From: Metridium senile
Lineage: Eukaryota > Cnidaria > Anthozoa > Actiniaria > Metridiidae
DNA length: 64,000 nt
Assembly: GCA_949775045.1 (NCBI GenBank)
Contig: OX459103.1
Coordinates: 9,978,842-10,042,841 of the forward strand
Direction: 5' to 3'
A model generated the notes under the pieces. That model made no database searches, was not told the origin of the DNA, and saw only the letters and a program-made list of their open reading frames with translations. How positions within the stretch are numbered: position 1 is the stretch's first letter; the number at the start of each line of letters is the position of its first letter. Shown here in pieces: positions 48,101-55,996 of the stretch. The position numbers and the translations under genes were made by a program.

Positions 48101-51100
48101 CAAGAACAATGTAGATATGTACAAATTGCAATTTGATCCTATAGAGAAATGTAAGGATAGAACAGGTGCACAGTATATTACGGTAAGATGGTGTGGTCAC
48201 CTGGATACAGGGACGAGGAGAAGAGGTGTTTGTGTGCTAAAAATGTCCCTATTTTAAATGGCACGTGGTTACACAAGTTTCTACAAAGGTTGTAGTATAC
48301 ATTTATACACATATAACATATATAATGAGATGCAAAAACCAAAAAAATATTCCTTTTTTTTGGAGTGTTCTTTGTATGGAATTCTTACCAAAATATTTTT
48401 TTTATCCTTTCTAACTCTCGTAGTCATCAAAAAAGTACATTTGGTCTGTTATGAGTAGTTATTTAGAAAGTGCATATCATTAGATATGTGTATATATGTA
48501 TATCTTAAAAACTATAACCTTTATGCAACTGACTATGTACTGCAGGTCTGTTTCGATAGCTAAGTGCTTTCTCATCAGGTGCTTTGCTAACTGAAGGCGA
48601 AAGGTTAATCAAGTGTTTTCTAGTAGGTGTTTCTTTGAATGCCGGCATGCGCTTGTAAGTTCGTCTATTTTTTTTTAAAGTGCATAGCTGTGGTCTGCTA
48701 ATGATAAATAATTTTTCTGAGACAAAGGTTGCATTTCTTTTATTCGCTTGGTAAAAAAAAGCAACTTTTGTCTCACAGAAAATTATCCTGACGAGTGAGC
48801 CTCACAACTCTCGAAACAGGCTTGTCGACATGAATTTGTATTTGTATTTGTATTTTTTTTTTCAAGTTCCTACCCTTACATATATATCTATATGAAATAA
48901 ACACGCTAGGAGCGGTAGAGCAAGAAATTAAAGAAGTTGTCAAGAAACACTCGGTTTCGTTGACGTCTTGACTACTCCACAGCTCCCACGGTGTTTATAT
49001 CACAGTTTGCAATGCTTTTATAATATTGTTAAACACTTTTACTGAGCGTGTCTCTTTCCTCTGGTTAAACACGATAGTATTATTTCAAATATTTTAAAAA
49101 TATATACACCTACTTGCAAAAACGTTGTCATACAACATTTGAACATTTGTAATTTAGTGGATTAGGAATGAATTAAAAGTACAAAAAAAAAAGAGTTCTG
49201 CTTCAATGATCTTCTTTTGTACTTTTAATTTATTCCTAATCCACTAAACTACAAATGTTCAAATGTTGTATGACAACGTTTTTGCAAGTAGGTGTATATA
49301 TATTTGAGAGTTTGCTGAAGAAGGCTGAATAGCCGAAACGTACTATACAATAAAACAGCTATATAGTTACAAGTTGGTTATATACTAAAAGAAATATCAC
49401 GTGACTCATTTTAGATTCACTTTCCACGCGTGTAGGAAGTCAGGTACTACTAGCGAGGGAAGATACTGCTTGTTTGAATTCACCGCTACATTACTTTTAA
49501 ACGCACCTGACTTTCTACACGCGCAGAAAGTGTATCTATAATGAGTCACGTGATATTTCTTTTAGTATATATGTCTTCTCAGGTGGATAACCTTTTCTAG
49601 ATCGGCTGTATGTAGAATAAAGTAGAAACCAATCCACCAACTTGTAACTATATAACTGTTTTATTGTACGTTTCGGCTATTCAACAAAACGTGATATTTT
49701 CTTCCCATTTCACGCAGGAGGAACTAATGAAAAAGGGTTGGGAAGGCTGGGTCAAGTCTAATGGTACAAGTTACAACAAGATTTGTCTCATGAACGATCA
49801 ACAAAATGTAGACAATGTCAAAGACAAATTGCGCGAAAAAGAAACCGACCCTGAAATAGTTGTAAAAATTCTACGAGATGACGAGAGGGAATATGGAATG
49901 GCCGAAATCGAACAAATGATAAAGTTACTCCAGGAAGAATTTCCTAATATCGATAAAGAACTTAACAGAAAATATTGGCGTAGTGTGTGTAATTGGAAAA
50001 AAGAAAAAAGTCCCGAAAAGGTCCTAGAACAACTTCAAACTCTCATGGACGCCTTTGGTGAGGGTGATAAAGCTACAATGGACCAGATTAACAACGTTGA
50101 TTGCAGTAAGTATGCTCATGGAATATTTAAAACATTGTTATTTTTATCATTATAATTATCATTATCATTATCATTAAAACTAGACGCTTAGCTTCAGCGC
50201 TTACTCGTGCCCTAGTGCTACTCGAGTACTTGGATTCTTAGCTGCATAAGCGATGAAATACTATTTCTTTTGTAAGTGATCGAGACATGAGCTACATTTC
50301 CCAGTATAATTTTACTGCCACTTTTAATGCTTTTAAATACTAATCAATAATAATCTTAGGCTACTTGTGATCAAGACTAAACTATTACACAGGCAGCCGA
50401 GGCATATCGCTTTTGGCTCTTTATTTAATAGTTTATAGATTATTATTATTATTATGGACAAATATACTGAAGGTCAAAATTTGAAGATTGTCGATGAACT
50501 TTGTGACCAAAACCGGAAATGAAACCAGATCAACACATTTAGGACAAATGTCCCTGAGACGTTGATATGCTTAGTATTGGAAATTACACAGTTCGAGAAG
50601 AATTAATGAAAAATACCGCACGTATTTGCAAGATGAAAGGGGCTTAATACGGACGAGTGCGTAGGACGAGTGGTATTCTGCCTCTTTCATCAAATACAAG
50701 CGGTATTTTTTATTAATTCTTCGAGAACTAAGGTGAAATTTCCTGTTAATAACACATCTACATAAAATGCGAGTCTCAGATGAAGAAAAAGGCAAAAATA
50801 AACAAAAGCAAACACAAGCCGCAAAGCACGCCGGGAAGGCGTCACAGTCACAGTCAATCAACCAATCAGAAACGAGCATAATTTTATGTAGATGTGGTAT
50901 CAAGTCGGTAATATAACTTTACAATGAAATACTTGGAGAACAAAAGCTTTTTCTTGCTCTATGAAATAGAATAAAAACAATACACAAATGGAATAAACAT
51001 GCATTTTTTTAAGTACCAATATTCTGAAGTAGCTTTTTTGGTTAGTTTCTCTAACTGAAAATACCAATTATTACCAGGGTATACGTAATGGTAAAATTTC

Positions 51101-51911
51101 ACCAGTAGATTCAAATTATTTACCAAAAAAGCCTTAACTCGTAGGAATTTACCCAACTTAACTACAAGACCACTACCAACGAATTTAGAAAAACACAATG
51201 GTACAATTTATATCGGTTTAATGTTTTTTCAACCATAAATGACAAAATGTAACAATTCTGAATGTTTATAATGCTGAATTATACCATACATAAGTGGTAA
51301 ATAAATATGGAAATGTCTTCCATAGTTACCAAGGGCATTTTCTTGATAAATGGTTATAGATTGACATATACAACTGCCCAAACGTACCGGAGGCAATTTA
51401 CAGTGTGGACAGTTGGTCATGTGAAATTTTACCAACTGACATACTGGAAAATGTCCATAGTGATTACCAAGGACATTTTCATCAGATATGGTAAAATTTG
51501 ATATGACCAACTGCCCACACTGGAAAATGTCCATGGTAATTATCAATATAAGTAATCGAAATTGTTGCTGTCAATAAGTTCCGAGACGCGATTTTTAATA
51601 CCGCGCTTTGATACGCCTGGTTGTCTTTGTCGATGTCGCAAACCTTGTTGTTATCATCGTTATTGCCATTGCTATCATCGCTATCGTTGTCATCGTTATT
51701 GCTATCGTTATCATCGCTATTGCTATCGTTATCATCGTTATTGCTATCGTTATCATCTTTATTGCTATCATTATTGCTATCGTTATCATCGTTATTGCTA
51801 TCGTTATGATCGTTATCGTTATCATCAACTGCAAACACGATATCAGTTGGTATTGAACTTAAATTATATTTTTTCTAATTTTTGTTTTGTTTTTCAGGTG
51901 AGTTTGAATGA
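35323..51911 (+). CDS. Secreted prepro-type protein, 11 coding exons, about 633 residues
   Basis: Coding exons: 35323-35449, 35943-36182, 38311-38465, 38961-39149, 39945-40170, 41958-42109, 44759-44893, 46450-46579, 48037-48182, 49718-50105, 51898-51911. All introns are GT-AG, phases agree, and the sum is 1,902 nt with a final TGA. Residues 1-27 are a signal peptide ending AYTA. Lys-Arg at 36-37 and 46-47 frame an acidic SDEDEVGQ, as in furin-processed propeptides. The mature chain would start GGLWNTIKLLGGLGGKALTG, glycine-rich and amphipathic. Residues 124-312 are cysteine-free and helix-prone, ending in a very basic part (exon 39945-40170, KAKSGLKGLAKLGG). Ten cysteines lie at 88, 103 and, eight of them, in the exons from 41958 on. 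N-glycosylation sites include NIT at 89. Possible poly(A) signal ATTAAA at 51961. The family is not recognised. The prepro layout and amphipathic start recall membrane-active or venom-type secreted proteins of cnidarians (cephalotoxin-like proteins are one alternative), but that is inference. Confidence 0.72.
35485..35925 (+). repeat. TCAA tetranucleotide array
   Basis: About 440 bp of AATC units with scattered TTAATC, CATC and GAATG variants. It ends 17 bp before the acceptor of the exon at 35943, so it occupies the branch-point and tract region of that intron. Confidence 0.95.
36220..38165 (+). repeat. 2-kb TATCGCTATTGTAATCGT satellite in an intron
   Basis: Made of 6-bp-based words (TATCGC, CATCGT, TATTGT, AATCGT) in 18- and 36-bp units, with CATGGCCATCAT variants. 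A block near 36725-37255 is repeated about 529 bp later, so there is higher-order structure. It starts about 40 bp after the donor at 36182. Long Ile/Ala/Val or Arg/Tyr/His frames are composition effects. A 141-bp MITE is inserted at 37981. Confidence 0.95.
37981..38121 (-). mobile_element. 141-bp MITE, copy 2, inserted in the satellite
   Basis: Inverted relative to copy 1 and flanked by TA. Removing it with one TA restores TTATCACTATTGTAATCG, a normal satellite word, so the insertion is later than the array and the TA is a target duplication. Confidence 0.93.
38647..38803. mobile_element. Foldback MITE in an intron
   Basis: CTCTATCGAGTCATAGAGCA followed by GGGAATTTTAAGAAGAC is matched by its complement at 38740-38790; the ends AATAGAAA and TTTCTATT extend the stem. 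Confidence 0.85.
39366..39902. mobile_element. 0.54-kb element with 28-bp inverted ends
   Basis: Left CATATCGAGCAAGGGACTGG and right CCAGTCCCTTGCTCGATATG close the element. A second inverted pair (CAAGAGAGGATAA / TATCCTCTCTTG at about 39541 and 39660) lies inside, so one element may be nested in another. No coding frame. Confidence 0.8.
40190..40290 (-). pseudogene. LINE 3' tail, minus strand
   Basis: On the minus strand the segment ends TTAAATAAAGATATCGTATT followed by GTATTGTATGG, the kind of A/T-rich 3' end seen in L2/CR1-like elements. No protein part is left. Confidence 0.4.
40505..40575 (-). ncRNA. Hammerhead-like motif (weak)
   Basis: On the minus strand: CTGATGA (40552-40558), a stem II of five pairs GGCGT/ACGCC with loop AAGT, then GAAAC (40532-40536). 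Stem III would be two pairs (AC/GT) and the cleavage triplet GTT. Stem I is only AGGT/ACCT with a large internal loop. The core is complete; the flanking stems are poor. Confidence 0.35.
41518..41560 (+). repeat. Poly-C followed by CA repeat
   Basis: A run of about 26 C at 41518-41543, then CACACACACACACAC. Confidence 0.9.
42124..42340. mobile_element. Foldback MITE
   Basis: AGTGTCTTTTCTATGGTTTA followed by TACTCTTATCGAA, and the complement TTCGATAAGAGTATAAATCA followed by TAGAAAAGACACTT, form arms of about 35 bp. Confidence 0.85.
43246..44575 (-). pseudogene. Non-LTR retrotransposon reverse transcriptase, dead
   Basis: Minus-strand reading gives the RT landmarks in order: ARVIPLHKKGP, NYRPISILPVISKIYERI, FGFR, FLDLKKAFDTVDHEILL, CGVPQGSILGPLFFLVYIND and FVDD, then a thumb/C-terminal part with QILQNRCARVI. 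It is broken: a TGA replaces an expected Trp just before KIARVIPL (near 44493), a frameshift falls right before the catalytic FVDD (near 43986), another lies near 43735, and a short LINE tail (AAATAAAGATATTATTATTA, plus strand) is inserted at about 43497-43600. The endonuclease and N-terminus are absent. The RT is of the jockey/CR1-like type by motif style. It sits antisense in the intron 42110-44758 of the secreted-protein gene. Confidence 0.88.
44580..44745 (+). repeat. GACATGTGATGT simple repeat
   Basis: Imperfect 8-12-bp units TGACATGTGATG, ending 13 bp before the acceptor of the exon at 44759. Confidence 0.88.
44928..45270 (+). repeat. GAT/GGT trinucleotide-rich tract
   Basis: Begins 35 bp after the donor at 44893 with about ten GAT, then GAGGAG, GGT and GATGAT variants. 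Confidence 0.85.
45270..45420 (+). pseudogene. LINE ORF2 C-terminal fragment
   Basis: The plus strand reads TNYGNFALRFAGVKTWNAID, KELKQAPSISSFKNKLKKSL and a stop. This is again the LINE C-terminal pattern (R..G...WN.I...L...S..FK..LK), from a different lineage than the two other fragments. A dead 5'-truncated copy. Confidence 0.7.
45515..46200 (+). mobile_element. Crypton-like tyrosine-recombinase remnant with MITE-type ends
   Basis: An ATG at 45674 opens MAARFVEVSEEDF, followed by a stop; one frame over it continues DLAKFSKENENQNT and TEYDLPIFRKYMASINEDRE up to a donor-like CTGATGTCA|GTAAGC at 45850. The N-terminal style (M-A-x-R-F-x-x-V-S-E, then N-T...K-T.YDL..F..Y) is that of Crypton-derived DUF3504/tyrosine recombinase genes in aquatic animals (recalled, not searched). 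The left end TTTTACCGGAAACTAAAACA and the right-hand foldback at 46045-46195 (ATTACACGGTGGC) are shared with 26640-26870. The catalytic part is absent. Confidence 0.4.
46637..47893. mobile_element. 1.26-kb composite element with ATGATAGTT-rich inverted ends, TTAA-flanked
   Basis: Left TTAAAGCCTCGGCCAAACGG, then ATGATAGTT words; right, on the other strand, TTAAGCGGAGGCCAATTCAA followed by ACGGCTATGATAGTTGATGA. At least twelve ACTATCAT/ATGATAGT words sit near the two ends. The middle holds a further inverted pair (AGGGTTTCTAAACACGA / GTTTGGAAACCCT near 46713-46797) and a tRNA-derived SINE. TTAA on both sides suggests piggyBac-type insertion, unproven. Confidence 0.6.
47280..47410 (+). mobile_element. 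tRNA-derived SINE
   Basis: A perfect RNA polymerase III A box (TAGCTCAGCTGG, 47293-47304) and a B box (GGTTCGAGACT, 47337-47347) stand 33 bp apart, as in tRNA genes, followed by an A-rich stretch. The acceptor stem does not close (5' CACCAA against 3' GGACACG), so this is not a functional tRNA but a SINE head. Confidence 0.65.
48538..48590 (-). ncRNA. Degenerate hammerhead-like motif
   Basis: Minus strand: CTGATGA, stem II GA..AGC/GCT..TC, GAAAC, then AGACCTGCAG where an intact relative 200 bp away has AGGCTTGTCG. The cleavage triplet GTC is lost (GCA). Confidence 0.4.
48780..48837 (+). ncRNA. Hammerhead ribozyme motif, Penelope-type
   Basis: Core CTGACGA at 48788-48794, stem II GTGAG/CTCTC (48795-48799 with 48808-48812, one U-U mismatch), GAAAC at 48813-48817, stem III ACA/TGT with loop GGCT (48816-48825), and cleavage triplet GTC at 48824-48826. 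Stem I is TC/GA next to the core plus AAATT/AATTT (48780-48784 with 48833-48837) around an internal loop. All invariant positions (CUGANGA, GAAA, UH) are present. A short stem III is typical of hammerheads in Penelope-like retroelements. It lies in the intron 48183-49717 of the secreted-protein gene, on the sense strand. Activity is not shown. Confidence 0.65.
49101..49300. mobile_element. 200-bp foldback MITE with TATATACACCTACTTGCA ends
   Basis: Arms of about 90 bp: TATATACACCTACTTGCAAA ... TTAGTGGATTAGGAATGAAT and the complement, with a short AAGAGTTCTGCTTCAATGAT centre. A diverged end of the same family is at 1743-1765. Confidence 0.9.
49318..49690. mobile_element. Nested foldback elements
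   Basis: Outer pair: GCTGAATAGCCGAAACGTAC ... ATATAGTTACAAGTTGG at 49324-49377 and its complement at 49638-49683. Inner pair: ATACTAAAAGAAATATCACG followed by TGACTCAT at 49383-49411 and its complement at 49538-49568. The outer right end stops 28 bp before the acceptor of the exon at 49718. Confidence 0.85.
51640..51832 (+). repeat. CGTTATTGCTATCGTTATCA satellite in the last intron
   Basis: 18-21-bp units of the same word family as the 2-kb array at 36220-38165. A third small patch (CCATTGCCATTATCGTTATC) is at 41846-41885, also just upstream of an exon of the same gene. Confidence 0.88.
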
Positions 51912-52029
51912 GATTCTTACAACATGAAAGTCATACCTGGAACATCAATACATGCATAAAATTAAAGGATTAATGTATTTGAAAACATTCATTAAAAAGA
52001 GCAGACATTAAAATATGTGTTATCGCTCC

Positions 52030-53250
52030 CTTTATTATATTCATAAAAATCACAGTAATTAACATGACAAAACAACTAGAGTACAAATACTAAAAGTGTG
52101 CAACATAAATACCACTAAATACTGCTAAATTATGCAAATTCTTTTGTTCTCTATTGTTTAACCAACACTATTTAGTGGTAAATAGTACAAAGTATTGCAC
52201 ACTTTTAGTGTTTGTACTCTAGGTTTGGCTAATATGATAGTGTATTAGTAGAAATAAGCATTTTCAGCTTCTTTAAGATGAGTAAAACCGCACAATTTCG
52301 CGGTATATAATATAATTGATACAAGTAAGATTAAAAACTCGTAGACTAGTACGAAATAAATTTAGTCTTACAAATTAAAGTACTGTAATACCGCGAAACA
52401 TCCAGTGGGTGAAACATCCGGTTACCTCCACCATACCCCTTCCCTGTGTAAAATAAAAGGAAAAGCCTTATAGATATTTTAACACTGCTTTTGCCGGCTT
52501 TGGTGCAAGTGTCCATTTGATTTTTTACAACAGTTGTGTGAATTCTCGCGCGCAGATTGGTTGATTTACCGTTGTAAATAAGAGTGCAGACAACGGTGCT
52601 CACGTCATCACGTCATCATGTCACACAACACTCGTGCGGAATTGAGGGAAAGTTTCACAGTGAAAATTATTAAATTCCCAATTTGAAATTATTGTGATTT
52701 TCTTGGGAAATAAATGGGGATTTTTTTTGTCTCATGAACGGGTTTGGTACCACTTTCCCAATGAATACACATGAAAATCCCTGAAAACACCCACTATTTT
52801 CACAAATTGTGAATTAACATATTTTTCCTGTGTTTGTCATCGATAACAAAGTTTATTCATCAAAAAAGGATTTTAAAAACAAGTTTATGGATAAACTATC
52901 AATGGGTATTACTTTTCTGTAAGTAGCAAATTGTAATAAATGTAACTATGCTGTCATGGAGTTGTTGTCGTTTTAATTTTATGCGTTTTTTCAGTCTTTT
53001 CGACAAATTTTCACTTAACAATCAATTCTGTAGTCTTTTCAACAAAAACGTGCTCAAAATTACATTTGACGAACAATACCATTCGTTCAGGACTAATTTG
53101 AAAAACCCAGAATGTTGTACAAAGCGTCGTGAGTCCACAACATTTTGACCACTGTCATGACGAATATCGTTGTCGATAAGAGTACAGACAACGCCAAACC
53201 ACATTCGATTTGCTAATTGTCCGGATTGCATGGGCAATTTTGATAAGACG
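52030..53250. repeat. Dispersed repeat, copy with two insertions
   Basis: Colinear with 12686-13030 but interrupted by the 141-bp MITE at 52079-52219 and by about 0.7 kb between CATTTGATT (52522) and TGTCCGGATTGCATGGGCAA (53219). The second insert has inner similarity between its ends (TAAGAGTGCAGACAACGG and TAAGAGTACAGACAACGC). Confidence 0.8.
52079..52219 (+). mobile_element. 141-bp MITE, copy 3
   Basis: Same length and ends as copy 1; flanked by TA. The paralogous repeat at 12752 shows the uninterrupted site AACAACTAGTTTTGGCTAA. Confidence 0.93.
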
Positions 53251-53559
53251 TTGACAATCAACATATTTATAAGATCTTTATTACCAGTTGTTCATTTTTG
53301 ATTTTATATTAATAAAAATTATTTACAGATTATCAATTTTTCTTTGCGTCAAACGTTTAGTTAAAAATCACTTATATAATTATTATAGAGCTCAAACACT
53401 ACATTCACCCAATGAAATGAAATTGTTACTGTGTACTAAATACATGAGTCCGTACGAATGTCAGATTTGTGTGCTGGATCGTCTCTCGGATCATTTGTTT
53501 TTCGCGCATGCGCTGTGCTTCCCCTGTGTACGGGTTTCTGAGAATGCTTTTGGTCTTGA

Positions 53560-53858
53560 TATACACCTATTTCAAAAATCGCTGTCGCAAGCAAAGTTAC
53601 AGTCCACAGTCTGAAGCCTGCAAAGGATGTCGGTTATATGGACTTAATTTGTGATTTATTGCACGTTTTTTAAAGAAATATTTATATTTATATCTACCAC
53701 AACAACTTGTTATGGTCTTATAACACAAACACGTACAACCAAAATATGCTATGAATAATTAAATCGATAACAAGAGAAGAAATACCGACATCCTTTGCAG
53801 GCTTCAGAGTGTGGACTGTGGCTTTGTTTGAGACAACGATTTTTAAAATAGGTGTATA
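53560..53858. mobile_element. Foldback MITE with TATACACCTATTT ends
   Basis: TATACACCTATTTCAAAAAT ... CTGAAGCCTGCAAAGGATGT and the complement ACATCCTTTGCAGGCTTCAG ... AAAATAGGTGTATA form long arms. GCCTGCAAAGGATGTCGG also occurs alone at 20222-20239. Confidence 0.85.
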
Positions 53859-53948
53859 ATATGCGTTTAGTCTACAGTCTCATTTCTCATTTCGCGCGGA
53901 CGATATAAATAGTTTGATATAGGTATACTGTAGCAATAATTAGCTACT

Positions 53949-54061
53949 AGAGGATTTCATGGCAGCCATGTTTATGAACAAGTACAAAAGAAAGTTTTTG
54001 AATGACAAAGGAGAGAAAGGCTCCATTGCTTTGACCACAAACATGGCTGCCTTGAAATCTC
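53949..54061. mobile_element. Foldback MITE with AGAGGATTTCATGGCAGCCA end
   Basis: AGAGGATTTCATGGCAGCCA followed by TGTTT, and AAACATGGCTGCCTTGAAAT followed by CTCT, are inverted. Confidence 0.8.
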
Positions 54062-54229
54062 TATGGGCCTCGTAATAAAACACTACATTGTCATTGCTAC
54101 AATAAGATAAGCAATTTATTTTATGGCTTACAGCCTTGACATTATATATAATTTTTACCGTCGCTTATTATTGTTCAATAAAACTAAAATAGCTAAAATT
54201 AAAATTAATATAAACCTTGTTAATAGTCT

Positions 54230-54424
54230 CCTTCACATTTCCCTGCGCCATCTTTAAAGGTGGCTGGACCTTTGCATCGAACATAAACGAGATGAATATT
54301 GAGATTGTTATAAGAGAGACACGTGAATAATTGTTAAGAAGTCTCTTTTTGCAAGTTCAACGTTCGCCTCGCCTCGATGCAAAGGCCTGGCTACCTTTCA
54401 AGATGGCGCAGGGAGCTGTGACAT
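54230..54424. mobile_element. MITE with CCCTGCGCCATCTT ends, longer copy
   Basis: TTCACATTTCCCTGCGCCAT ... and ... CAAGATGGCGCAGGGAGCTG are inverted, with CTGGACCTTTGCATCGA / TCGATGCAAAGGCCTGG inside. Related to 32478-32592. Confidence 0.85.
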
Positions 54425-54566
54425 AAACTATCGCTTTGGCAACCTATCTTAAAACAGCTGTAATCCTCTTTTTTATAAAGGTTTAGAGGAAAAAATAATT
54501 TTCAATATATCAATATATCTATATATCTATATCTATATATCTATATATAAATTGTCGCTTGAATGT

Positions 54567-55415
54567 CTAGGTTCTGTATTGGTTAATGATTTCGCGATTT
54601 CCATAAATCGGTTCGTCGACAGGCTCCTCTGCCGTTGTCACGTGACTCTCATTAACTATACCACATCTATAATCATCAGCATAGTCCATGTCTTCTGCTT
54701 CATATGGCGTGTTATCGTTCTCTAAGTACTGTTCGTTACATTCATTGTTCAAGGTTTGCAGTGAGATTGCATCAAACTCTTGATTTTCGTATAGCTCCTC
54801 TTCATCATAAGGTGTTGCAGCGTTAATTTCACCCTCCTGCGTTACACAAATCGACGGGACAGCGGCTGTTGTGTTGTATTGTGAGCCCGCGGTTTGTACA
54901 TTGAATTCTCTGTCAGCAGATGGTGAATGGATTGGTGAGCCCGCAGTTTGATCTTCGAAGCCAGCGGTTGGCTTATGTAATTGTGAGCCTGCGATAGTAC
55001 TTGAACAAGTGTTTCTTTTCGATTCTCCTGTTGGTGAGGAAAGGAAATGTTCGTTTTCAAATCCTATATGGTTTTCGTCCGGCATTATAACCGTAGCGCA
55101 AGTCACATCCAGGTCTTCCCTTAGATTCTGAGATCTTCGTTGAGGTGATGGTGTGGGCACATATACTATACTCTCTTTGGAGTTTGTCCTTACTAATGTA
55201 CTTGAATCCCGTCTTCCTTCAACGTAGCTGTTTTTGTCCTCTTCCTTTGTGGCGGTGGGTCGTCTCCCACGCTCAAGATCAAGGGACGCTTGGTGGTTTT
55301 CGAAGAGTTTCTTAAGGTTTTTGTGCTTTTTGCATAGAATAATGAGGACGGCCAGGACAACGAGTTGGAAGACCAGAAGGGCGATGACCAGGCATAATGT
55401 GATGAGTTCGTTCAT
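54567..55415 (-). CDS. LAT-like single-pass transmembrane adaptor protein, 282 residues
   Basis: An uninterrupted minus-strand frame. The ATG at 55415 follows the acceptor CTTATTCCAG by 15 bp. Residues 1-4 precede a membrane span (about 5-27, hydrophobic), then CKKHKNLKK: positive residues place the long tail inside, with Cys28 at the membrane edge where such adaptors are palmitoylated. The tail of about 250 residues is polar, Ser/Thr/Glu-rich and disordered-looking, and has tyrosines at 64, 85, 180, 203, 209, 230, 238, 245, 249, 271 and 280, mostly in acidic context. Two are YxN (YENQ at 209, YGNR at 271), the Grb2-SH2 consensus. The layout is that of vertebrate transmembrane adaptors such as LAT, NTAL and PAG; no sequence homology is claimed. 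A short AGS repeat (AGSQLHKPTAGFEDQTAGS) occupies 142-160. Alternatively this is the last exon of a larger receptor whose ectodomain lies upstream, but no open frame precedes the ATG beyond five codons. Confidence 0.62.
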   Translation of the reverse strand: MNELITLCLVIALLVFQLVVLAVLIILCKKHKNLKKLFENHQASLDLERGRRPTATKEEDKNSYVEGRRDSSTLVRTNSKESIVYVPTPSPQRRSQNLREDLDVTCATVIMPDENHIGFENEHFLSSPTGESKRNTCSSTIAGSQLHKPTAGFEDQTAGSPIHSPSADREFNVQTAGSQYNTTAAVPSICVTQEGEINAATPYDEEELYENQEFDAISLQTLNNECNEQYLENDNTPYEAEDMDYADDYRCGIVNESHVTTAEEPVDEPIYGNREIINQYRT

Positions 55416-55430
55416 TGTGATCTGGACTGC
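55416..55430 (-). promoter_or_regulatory. Acceptor site and 5' leader of the LAT-like gene
   Basis: Minus strand: TTATTCCAG|GCAGTCCAGATCACA then the start codon. The acceptor shows that at least one exon lies upstream. Confidence 0.6.
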
Positions 55431-55499
55431 CTGGAATAAGATACAAAACAGAATAAGTTACAATTTTTTACCGTGTTATGTAAGACAAATAAAATCTAT

Positions 55500-55760
55500 G
55501 ATAGTTAATATAATTAAATTTGTAACACCGTAAAAAAATGTTGACTTTAGTGACGTTTCGAGCTTTAGCCCTCCGTCGGAGTAAAAGAGTTAGACTAAGA
55601 GAGATACTGAGTATAAATAAGAAGCGGGAAAAGTGATGACAAATTAAAAGGCAATAAGTTAAGTCAACATCTTTTACAGTGTTACAAATTTCATTTTATT
55701 ACCCATCGCCGGTTTATATCAAACACCGACGCAGCCTATACTAGTTTACTCGCTAGTATC
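55500..55760. repeat. Dispersed repeat, Penelope-like terminal fragment (copy 2)
   Basis: Shares AGTTAAGTCAACA, GTGTTACAAATTTCATT and CAAACACCGACGCAGCCTAT with 455-590. On the minus strand 55547-55590 reads CTCCGACGGAGGGCTAAAGC followed by TCGAAACGTC, a decayed hammerhead-type core (CTGACGA changed to CCGACGG, GAAAC and GTC kept). Confidence 0.5.
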
Positions 55761-55996
55761 CAGATATAATATCTCTTTAGGAAAAGCCGATTTCTCTGTC
55801 AAATCAGCTTAGACGATAAGTCTAGCGTATGTCATTCAAATCACATTTAGTAAGACAGTTTAATTAGATTGTTTGCTATTCATTTAAGAAGGAATTATGT
55901 TACTTGCTTGCTATAGGTGAGCGTAGTGTTACAAGTGTCGTGATGCTAATTTGCCAGCAATTTTAGCAATAATATTTTTTTATTTTCGTTATTCTA

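Noticed and set aside
49315..49350. Hammerhead ribozyme at CTGAAGA ... GAAAC
   Set aside because: Core and stem II are present, but no stem III or cleavage triplet can be drawn; kept only as a decayed relative.
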